The translations under genes and the position numbers were made by a program. Under the pieces are notes generated by a model. The model was given only the letters and a program-made list of their open reading frames with translations, made no database searches and was not told where the DNA came from. A stretch of 64,000 bases of DNA from Streptomyces abikoensis (GTDB taxonomy: Bacteria > Actinomycetota > Actinomycetes > Streptomycetales > Streptomycetaceae): the NCBI RefSeq assembly GCF_014648775.1, contig NZ_BMRT01000010.1, positions 1-64,000 on the forward strand, read 5' to 3'. Every line of letters begins with the position of its first letter. The stretch's first letter is position 1. Of the stretch, positions 48,045 through 55,114 are shown piece after piece.

Positions 48045-49694
48045 TCAGGAGCAGTGGCGGGAGGCCGGTGGCGGGGTGCCCGTGAGGAGGTAGTCGTTGA
48101 TCGCGCCGTCCACGCAGCGGCTGCCCCGGGTGTAGGCGGTGTGGCCGTCGCCGTCGTAGGTGAGCAAACGGCCGGAGGAGAGCTGGGAGGCGAGGGCGCG
48201 GGCCCAGGGGTAGGGCGTCGCCGGGTCTCGGGTGGTGCCGACGACGAGGATGGGGGCGGCGCCCCGGGCCGGGATGCGGTGGGGGCCGCCGGTGGCCCGC
48301 ACGGGCCAGTACGCGCAGCTCAGGGCGGACCAGGCGAAGCTCGCGCCGAGGGCCGGGGAGGCCTTCTCGAAGTCGGGGACGGCGCGGCGGACGGCCGCCG
48401 GGCCGCGGAAGGCGGGCGGGAGGTCGAGGCAGTTCACCGCCGAGTTGGCGGGCATCAGATTGGTGTAGTGACCGCGCTGGTCGCGCTCGTAGTAGAGGTC
48501 CGAGAGGCGCAGCAGCAGCGCGCCGTCGCCGGTCTGGGCGTTGTGCAGGGCCTTGCGGAGGATCGGCCAGGTGGTCTCGTCGTACATGGCGGAGATCACA
48601 CCCGTGGTGGCCAGGCTCTCGGTGAGCCGGCGGGGGGTGCCGGTGTCGAGCGGGTGCTGGTCGAGGCGCTGGAAGAACTGCTGGAGGCGGACGCCCGCGA
48701 CGTCCGTGCGGCCGCCCTCCAGCGGGCAGTCCTCGTGCTGGGCGCAGTCCGCCGCGAAGGAGGCCAGGGCCGTCTGGAAGCCCGCCGTCTGGTCGCGGTT
48801 GATCCGCCGGGCGTCGAGGGCGGGGTCCATGGCGCCGTCGAGGACGAGCCGGCCGACGCGGGAGGGGAAGAGCCCCGCGTAGGTGGCGCCGAGGAAGGTG
48901 CCGTACGAGGCGCCGACGTAGTGGAGCTTGTCGTCGCCGAGGACCGCGCGGAGGACGTCCATGTCGCGGGCCGCCTCGACGGTCGAGACGTGGCCGAGCA
49001 GCTTGCCCGAGCGGGCGGCACAGCCCTGGGCGAACTTCTTGAACGACGCCACCAGTTCGCGGACCTCGGCGGCGTCGTCCGGGGTCGTGTCGACCTGGGC
49101 GTAGGCGTCCATCTCCTTGTCGGAGAGGCAGGTGACGGGCTGGCTCGCGGCGACGCCGCGCGGGTCCATCGCGACCATGTCGTACTGGGCGCGGACGGCG
49201 CCGGGGTAGCTGGAGGCCGCGTACTCCTGGAGGAAGCCGATCGCCGAGCCGCCCGGCCCTCCGGGGTTGACCATCAGGGCGCCGAGGCGCTTGCCGGGGC
49301 CCGTGGCCTTCTTGCGGGAGACGGCGAGTTTCACGTCGTCGTGGGACCGGGGGGCCTCGTAGTCGAGCGGGGCGCGCAGCGTGGCGCACTCGAAGTCCGC
49401 GCGCTTGCCGCCGCAGGAGTGCCAGGCGAGCCTCTGGTCGTAGTAGGGCCGGAGCGCGCGCGGCAGGGCGGCGGGCAGCGGGGCCAGCTCCGGTAGCGGC
49501 CCCTGTTCGTCGGCCGCCTCGGGTGGGAGGAGGGAGGCGAAGGAGCCGGGTTCGCCCACGCCGCGCGGTCTGGCCGCCGCCGCGCCCGGCGCCGCGGCCG
49601 CCGAGGCCGCGGCCCCCGAGACGGCGGCGGAGATCAGCAGGGCCGCGGTCGCGGCGAGCGTGCCGGAGGTGCGGAACAGGCGACTGGTGTCCAT
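48045..49694 (-). CDS. Secreted alpha/beta-hydrolase, tripeptidyl aminopeptidase type
   Basis: A 549-residue protein from ATG 49694 after GAGGGG. Residues 1-35 are a Sec signal (hydrophobic Ala-rich core, ASAAAAPGAAA). The mature part has the TAP/SlpD-type peptidase order: HSCGGKRADFECATLRAPLDYE, oxyanion strand VNPGGPGGSA, nucleophile GASYGTFLG, Asp in GTTRDPATPYPWA and His in DGDGHTAY near the C-terminus, with extra Cys pairs likely disulphide-bonded outside the cell. It removes tripeptides or similar from extracellular peptides. It belongs to the core side of the tRNA. Its promoter carries unusual ATGC-rich repeats. Confidence 0.9.
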   Translation of the reverse strand: MDTSRLFRTSGTLAATAALLISAAVSGAAASAAAAPGAAAARPRGVGEPGSFASLLPPEAADEQGPLPELAPLPAALPRALRPYYDQRLAWHSCGGKRADFECATLRAPLDYEAPRSHDDVKLAVSRKKATGPGKRLGALMVNPGGPGGSAIGFLQEYAASSYPGAVRAQYDMVAMDPRGVAASQPVTCLSDKEMDAYAQVDTTPDDAAEVRELVASFKKFAQGCAARSGKLLGHVSTVEAARDMDVLRAVLGDDKLHYVGASYGTFLGATYAGLFPSRVGRLVLDGAMDPALDARRINRDQTAGFQTALASFAADCAQHEDCPLEGGRTDVAGVRLQQFFQRLDQHPLDTGTPRRLTESLATTGVISAMYDETTWPILRKALHNAQTGDGALLLRLSDLYYERDQRGHYTNLMPANSAVNCLDLPPAFRGPAAVRRAVPDFEKASPALGASFAWSALSCAYWPVRATGGPHRIPARGAAPILVVGTTRDPATPYPWARALASQLSSGRLLTYDGDGHTAYTRGSRCVDGAINDYLLTGTPPPASRHCS

Positions 49695-50053
49695 CGGCTG
49701 GCCCCTCGGGGTGGGCGACAGGTGGGCGTACGGCATCCGGCCGTCCGGACAGTCGGACATCCGCAGGGCATACAGATATGCGATATGCGGACATGCGACA
49801 TGCACAGGACCACGCGGGCATACGGAGCGTATCCGGACGGATACCCGACTTGGCCAGCCTTACGGCCCACTAGTCCTCATACGAGTGAGGAATCACCCAA
49901 CCTGCGGTGTGCCCGCCGTTCCTCGTACTACTCACCCTCCCCCGGTCAGCTCACCCGTTCCCCCCGTCCCCCGGACGGGACCCCGCCACCCGGACGGACG
50001 TCACCCGGACGACCACCCCGGGTGGCACCCGCGCCGTCAGCCCGCCCGCGCCG
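49695..50053. promoter_or_regulatory. 359-bp gap: hydrolase promoter with short tandem repeats
   Basis: I see no gene here. At 49776-49804 the quasi-repeats GATATGC, GATATGC, GGACATGC, GACATGC follow each other, 80-110 bp upstream of the peptidase start. Further on, CATACGGAGCGTATCCGG and CGGATAC give short inverted words. The repeats probably belong to the peptidase promoter. Confidence 0.4.
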
Positions 50054-51274
50054 TCAGCCCGCGCGCAGCGCGACCGCCATGGCCTCGACGGCGAGCAGCG
50101 GCGCCACATTGCGGTCGAGCGCCTGCCGGCAGGCCGTGATCGCCTCGATGCGGCGCAGCGTCGCCTCCGGCCCGGAGCCGCGCGCGACGCGCTCCAGGGC
50201 GTCCCGCGCGTCGTCGTTGGCGAGCTCGACGCGCGAGCCGAGCTGTATCGCGAGCACGTCGCGGTAGAAGCCGGTCAGGTCGGTGAGGGCCAGGTCGAGG
50301 CTGTCGCGCTGGGTGCGGGTCGCGCGGCGCTTCTGGCGGTCCTGGAGCTCCTTCATGGCGCCGGCGGTGCCGCGCGGCAGCCGGCCGCCGGTGCCCGCCG
50401 CCGCGCCGAGCGCCGCCCGCAGCTCCTCGGTCTCCTTGGTGTCGACCTCCTCGGCGACCTGCTTGGCGTCCTCGGCGGCCGCGTCGATCAGCTCCTGGGC
50501 CGCCTTGAGGCAGCCGCCCATGTCGGCCACGCGCAGCGGCATCTTGAGCACGGCCGCGCGGCGGGCCCGGGCGCGCTCGTCCGTGGCCAGGCGGCGGGCC
50601 CGGCCGATGTGCCCCTGGGTGGCGCGGGCCGACCGGACCGCGAGCTCCGGCTCGATCCCGTCCCGGCGGACGAGGATGTCGGCCACCGCCGCCGTGGGAG
50701 GCGTGCGCAGCGTCAGGGAGCGGCAGCGGGAGCGGATCGTCGGCAGCACGTCCTCCAGGGAGGGCGCGCACAGCAGCCACACCGTGCGGGGGGCGGGCTC
50801 CTCCACGGCCTTGAGCAGCACATTGCCCGCGCCTTCGGTGAGCCGGTCCGCGTCCTCCAGGACGATCACCTGCCAGCGGCCGCCGGCGGGCGACAGCTGG
50901 GCCCGGCGGACCAGGTCACGGGTCTCCTTGACGCCGATGGACAGCAGGTCCGTACGGACGATCTCCACGTCCGCGTGCGTCCCGACGAGGGAGGTGTGGC
51001 AGCCGTCGCAGAAGCCGCAGCCGGGGCCGCCCGTCGCGCGGTCGGGGCTGACGCACTGGAGGGCGGCGGCGAAGGCGCGGGCGGCGGTGGCCCGCCCGGA
51101 GCCGGGCGGGCCCGTGAACAGCCACGCGTGCGTCATCCGGGAGGCGCCCGCCGCCTCCGGCGCCGCCGAGGCGTCCGGCCCGGCGGCCGTGACCAGCGCG
51201 TCCGCGTCCCGCGCGGCAGCGGCGAGCTGCTCGATCACCCGGTCCTGGCCGACCAGGTCGTCCCACACCGCCAT
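50054..51274 (-). CDS. holB: DNA polymerase III delta-prime subunit
   Basis: A 406-residue clamp-loader ATPase from ATG 51274 after GGAGGAA. It begins MAVWDDLVGQDRVIEQL, then a P-loop region GPPGSGRATAA in which the usual GKT is GRAT, as in ATP-inactive delta-prime subunits. A zinc-binding CGFCDGC, VIVLEDADRLTEGAGNVLLKAVEEP (Walker B-like) and sensor 1 TIRSRCRSL follow. The C-terminal helical collar is somewhat longer than in enteric HolB. With delta and tau/gamma it loads the sliding clamp. It lies between the peptidase and dTMP kinase genes as in other Streptomyces. Confidence 0.93.
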   Translation of the reverse strand: MAVWDDLVGQDRVIEQLAAAARDADALVTAAGPDASAAPEAAGASRMTHAWLFTGPPGSGRATAARAFAAALQCVSPDRATGGPGCGFCDGCHTSLVGTHADVEIVRTDLLSIGVKETRDLVRRAQLSPAGGRWQVIVLEDADRLTEGAGNVLLKAVEEPAPRTVWLLCAPSLEDVLPTIRSRCRSLTLRTPPTAAVADILVRRDGIEPELAVRSARATQGHIGRARRLATDERARARRAAVLKMPLRVADMGGCLKAAQELIDAAAEDAKQVAEEVDTKETEELRAALGAAAGTGGRLPRGTAGAMKELQDRQKRRATRTQRDSLDLALTDLTGFYRDVLAIQLGSRVELANDDARDALERVARGSGPEATLRRIEAITACRQALDRNVAPLLAVEAMAVALRAG

Positions 51275-51333
51275 GGCTGTTCCTCCGCGCTGTCCGTCCT
51301 GCGGCTACCCATTGTGGGCCACACCACTGACAC

Positions 51334-51416
51334 CGGGCCCCGAAGGGGCGCGGGACAGTGCCGATGTGCGGCTGCCGCCGCGTGGGCGCGACCAGCCACG
51401 ACGGCGCCGCAGCCGA
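51334..51416. repeat. Streptomyces intergenic repeat between holB and tmk
   Basis: The words CCCCGAAGGGGCGCGGGA, GATGTGCGGCTGCCGCCGCG and TGGGCGCGACCAGCCACGA follow in order. I recognise this as a very common Streptomyces intergenic element that usually ends a transcript; CCCCGAAGGGG forms a short hairpin. It sits in the usual place between two genes, unlike the repeats inside the PKS. Confidence 0.65.
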
Positions 51417-51443
51417 CCGGACCGCGCTCCTGGCCGAGAGCGG

Positions 51444-54400
51444 CTACCGCCGCTCGCCCTCACCGCCGCCGTCGGCATCCCGCTTGCCGAGCAGATCGTC
51501 CGCCAGCGTCGGGGCGTCGTCCGCCCACTCCGGCCGGTGGCGCCGCGCCTTCCGCAGGGGACGGCGCGGCGCGTCGCCGCCCTCGCCCTCCGCGTCGACC
51601 TGCGGCAGCTCGCGCGTGCGATCGGCTTCCGGAGCGGCGGCGTCGTCGTCCTTGCGGAAGAGCCAGTCGGGCACCCGGTCCACGGGGTTCTCGGACCGCG
51701 CCTCCGGCCGCGTCGGCGGCTTCGGCAGCACGGCCGTCTCCTCCGACTCGGAGCCCTGGCCACGGGGGGCGTCCTTCGGCTCGACGCCCCAGGTGACGCG
51801 CTGCGTCGGCGGCGTCGGCGCGACGACGGGCGGCAGCACGGCCGTCCGGTCCTCGGAGCCGGCCGGGGGCCGGGGCGTCTCGACGGTCGGCGCGTCGCCG
51901 GAGTCACGGGCGTCCCGGGGGTCCCGGGAGTCCCGGGGGTCCCGGGGGTCCTTGCGGAAGGCAGCGGTCCCCACGACGGGCGGCAGCGCGGAACCGCGAT
52001 CGCCGCTGCCGGAAGGGGCGCCCGCCTCCGGCTCGCGCAGCGCGGGCTGCGGCACGGTGGGCGCCTCGTCCTCGCCGGCGCCGCCCGAGCCCCCGACCCC
52101 GCCGGAGGCCCCGGCACCCCCCGGGGCACCGGCCGCCGCACCCGACGGGAAGCCGCGGACCGCCGGGGAACCCGCCCCGGAACCGGCCTCCGAACCGGCC
52201 TCCGCACCCGCCAGGGAACCCGCCGCCGCGGCCTCCGCCGCCACGCGGGCCTGCTCGGCCCTGAGCAGGGCCTCTTCCGCCTTGCGCTGCTTCTCCAGGC
52301 GCCGTTCCTCGGCCTCGGCGCGCAGCCGGGCCTCCTCGGCGGCCTGCTCGCGCAGTCGTTCCTGTTCGGCGGCGCGGGCGCGCTCCTCCGCCTCGCGGCG
52401 CGCGCGCTCCTCCTCCGCGCGCTGACGCGCCTCCTCGGCCTCCCGGGCGCGGCGCTCCTCCTCGCGGCGCGCGGCCTCTTCGGCCTCACGCCGGGCGCGC
52501 TCCTCCTCGGCGCGCAACCGCTCCTGGCGTTCGCGCTCCAGCCGCGCCTCCTCCGCCCGGCGGCGCTCTTCCTCGGCCTTCTCCGCCTTCCGGCGCTCCT
52601 CCTCGGCGCGGCGCGCGGCTTCCTCCGCCTCACGCGCGGCGGCCTCCGCGGCGGCGCGCTCCGCCGCGAGCTCCGCCTCCCGCTCCGCCTTGCGACGGGC
52701 CTCCTCCTCGGCGGCCCGGCGCGCCGCCTCCAGGGCGGCCGCGCGCGCGGCCTCGCGGGCCTCGAGCTCGGCGGCGGACAGCGGCAGCATCTGGTCGAGC
52801 CGGTGGCGGACGACAGCGGTGATGGCGTCGGGCTCCTGCCCGGCGTCCACCACGAGGTAGCGCGCCGGGTCGGCGGCGGCCAGGGTCAGGAACCCGGTCC
52901 GGACCCGCTGGTGGAACTCCGCCGGCTCGGACTCCAGCCGGTCCGGCGCCTCCGTGAAGCGCTCGCGCGCGGTCTCGGGCGAGACGTCGAGCAGCACGGT
53001 CATGTTCGGGACGAGCCCGTCCGTGGCCCAGCGCGAGATCCGGGCGATCTCGGTCGGCGAGAGGTCGCGCCCGGCGCCCTGGTAGGCGACGGACGAGTCG
53101 ATGTAGCGGTCGCTGATGACGACCGCGCCGCGCTCCAGGGCGGGCCGTACGACGGAGGCGACGTGCTCGGCGCGGTCGGCCGCGTAGAGCAGCGCCTCGG
53201 CGCGGTCGGAGAGCCCGGCCGACGCGACGTCCAGCAGGATCGCGCGCAGCCGCTTACCGATGGGCGTGGCGCCCGGCTCGCGGGTGACGACGACCTCGTG
53301 GCCCTTGGCGCGGATCCACTCGGCGATCGCCCGCACCTGGGTGGACTTCCCGGCGCCGTCGCCGCCCTCGAAGGCGATGAAGAAGCCGGCGGGTGCCGTG
53401 CCCTCGGCGGGGTCGCCGCCGCGCACCACGTCGAGCAGGTCGCGGTGGAAGGGCACCCCGTGCCGGTCGTCGGTGCGGCCCAGCACGAGCGCGCCGACGG
53501 GCAGCAGCAGCGCGCCGACGAGCATCAGCGTGAACGCCGCCCCGCCGTGCGCGAAGACGAAGGAACCGGACACGAGCCGGTGCGGCCCGATGACCGCGGC
53601 GAGGACGGGCGCCACGACCGCGCCCAGCGCGACGGTGAGGCGGACGACCCCGTGGAGGTGCTCGGTGGTGCGGGCCTGGCGGGACTCCTCCGTCTCCTGG
53701 TCGAGGAGGGCGTGCCCGGTGTTGGCGACGACACCGGCGGAGCAGCCCGCCAGCAGGACGAGCAGCAGGACGGTCGTCGCGTCGGGCACCAGCCCGGCGG
53801 CGAGCAGCGCGGCGCCCGTCAGGGCGAGCGCCAGCGCGAGCAGCCGGCGGCGGGAGAAGCCGGGCAGCACCTTCCGGGCGCCGCGGATGCCCAGGGCCGG
53901 GCCGCCGGTGAGCGCGAGGGCCAGCAGGGCGAAGCCGACGGGCCCGCCGCCGAGGTCGGCCGCCTGGAGCGCGGCGACGCCGACGGCCGCGGCGACCGCG
54001 CCCGCGATGGCCGCGCAGGACAGGACGAGCACCGGGATCGCGCCCGTGCGCCCCTTGTCGGCGGCGCCGTGGACGGTCTTGGGGCGGCGCAGGCCCTCCA
54101 GCGGGGAGCGCGCGCGGGGCGCCTTCACGCCGTCGGGCAGTGAGGGCAGCTTCATCCGGTGGAGCACCACGCCGGACGTCGCGAAGAGCCCGGCCGCGAG
54201 GTACGAGCCGAGGGCCGTCTGGTGGAGGTGGAACCAGTCGATGCCCGAGCCGAGCAGATTACCGATCAGGGTGACGGCGAGGAGCGCGGCCGCCGCGACG
54301 GGCAGGGCGAGGTAGGTCGTGCGCAGCGAGAGCCGCCGCAGCGCCTCCTGGTGGTCCGGCAGCGGGCGCACCGCGTCGCCCTCGGGCGGCGGGGCGGGCA

Positions 54401-54920
54401 GCAGCGCGGGCACGGCGCCGTCCTTGGCGACCGTCCAGACGCGTTCGGCGCCGCCGACGACGAAGGCCGTGACCAGCAGCCAGACGACGGCCTGGTGGCC
54501 GGTCCAGTCGGCCCACAGGGGCGCGACGGCGAGGAGCGCGAGCCGCAGCCCGTCCGCGCCGATCATCGTCCAGCGGCGGTCGAGCCGGCCGGCCGGGGCG
54601 AAGAGCGAGGACAGCGGCTCCAGCAGGACCGCGCCGAGGAGCACGGTGCCCAGCAGCCGCGCGCCGATCACGGCGGCGACGGCGAACGCGGCGCCCCGGT
54701 AGCCGCCGCCGAGGGCACCCGTCTCGACCGCGGCCTGGAGGGCCAGCAGCATGAGGACGAAAACGGCGAGGCCGTCGCCGACGGCCCCGGCGGACTGGGC
54801 GCTCCACAGCCGCCGCAGCGGACGGAAGCGCAGCAGGGCCCGGAGGGCACGCTCGCGGGAGTCCGCGGCCAGTGCTCCGGATACGGGGCTCTCCAAAGGT
54901 GGCTGCTCGGCTCGCGTCAT
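51444..54920 (-). CDS. tmk: dTMP kinase fused to an N-terminal MFS-like membrane domain and coiled-coil tail
   Basis: An 1158-residue three-part protein. Residues about 30-510 are a polytopic MFS-like membrane region (around 12 hydrophobic segments, such as GLAVFVLMLLALQ and TVLLLVLLAGCSAGVVA). Residues about 530-740 are thymidylate kinase: P-loop FEGGDGAGKST, TREPGATPIGKRLRA, DRYIDSSVAYQGAGR and the LID region. A long Glu/Arg/Ala coiled coil (about 740-880) follows, then a disordered tail with DPRDPRDSRDPRDARDSGDA. The kinase makes dTDP for DNA synthesis. The fusion with a membrane domain is typical of Streptomyces but not of most bacteria, and would tether the enzyme to the membrane. Start ATG 54920. 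Confidence 0.93.
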   Translation of the reverse strand: MTRAEQPPLESPVSGALAADSRERALRALLRFRPLRRLWSAQSAGAVGDGLAVFVLMLLALQAAVETGALGGGYRGAAFAVAAVIGARLLGTVLLGAVLLEPLSSLFAPAGRLDRRWTMIGADGLRLALLAVAPLWADWTGHQAVVWLLVTAFVVGGAERVWTVAKDGAVPALLPAPPPEGDAVRPLPDHQEALRRLSLRTTYLALPVAAAALLAVTLIGNLLGSGIDWFHLHQTALGSYLAAGLFATSGVVLHRMKLPSLPDGVKAPRARSPLEGLRRPKTVHGAADKGRTGAIPVLVLSCAAIAGAVAAAVGVAALQAADLGGGPVGFALLALALTGGPALGIRGARKVLPGFSRRRLLALALALTGAALLAAGLVPDATTVLLLVLLAGCSAGVVANTGHALLDQETEESRQARTTEHLHGVVRLTVALGAVVAPVLAAVIGPHRLVSGSFVFAHGGAAFTLMLVGALLLPVGALVLGRTDDRHGVPFHRDLLDVVRGGDPAEGTAPAGFFIAFEGGDGAGKSTQVRAIAEWIRAKGHEVVVTREPGATPIGKRLRAILLDVASAGLSDRAEALLYAADRAEHVASVVRPALERGAVVISDRYIDSSVAYQGAGRDLSPTEIARISRWATDGLVPNMTVLLDVSPETARERFTEAPDRLESEPAEFHQRVRTGFLTLAAADPARYLVVDAGQEPDAITAVVRHRLDQMLPLSAAELEAREAARAAALEAARRAAEEEARRKAEREAELAAERAAAEAAAREAEEAARRAEEERRKAEKAEEERRRAEEARLERERQERLRAEEERARREAEEAARREEERRAREAEEARQRAEEERARREAEERARAAEQERLREQAAEEARLRAEAEERRLEKQRKAEEALLRAEQARVAAEAAAAGSLAGAEAGSEAGSGAGSPAVRGFPSGAAAGAPGGAGASGGVGGSGGAGEDEAPTVPQPALREPEAGAPSGSGDRGSALPPVVGTAAFRKDPRDPRDSRDPRDARDSGDAPTVETPRPPAGSEDRTAVLPPVVAPTPPTQRVTWGVEPKDAPRGQGSESEETAVLPKPPTRPEARSENPVDRVPDWLFRKDDDAAAPEADRTRELPQVDAEGEGGDAPRRPLRKARRHRPEWADDAPTLADDLLGKRDADGGGEGERR

Positions 54921-55000
54921 CCTGCCAGCCTATCCGGAGTTGTCCGGATGCCGACTGTCAATACGAACGTATATACGAACTTACGTCCGGGTCCCTATAC

Positions 55001-55030
55001 GGGGCGATACCGGACGGGGTGATACCGGAT
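55001..55030. repeat. Two 15-bp tandem repeats upstream of tmk
   Basis: GGGGCGATACCGGAC is followed directly by GGGGTGATACCGGAT, 80-110 bp upstream of the kinase start. The adjacent ATACGAACGTATATACGAAC (54961-54980) also repeats ATACGAAC. These lie in the tmk promoter gap and may be regulator sites. Confidence 0.5.
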
Positions 55031-55060
55031 AGCGCGACAGCCGGGGGGTGGACGCGGAAC

Positions 55061-55084
55061 GGGCCGCCCCCGAGGGGGCGGCCC
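55061..55084 (-). terminator. Terminator of topA
   Basis: GGGCCGCCCCC and GGGGGCGGCCC form a perfect palindromic stem 31 bases after the topA stop. Confidence 0.8.
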
Positions 55085-55114
55085 GTCCGGCGTGCTCGGC
55101 GTGAGCCGTCCCGC

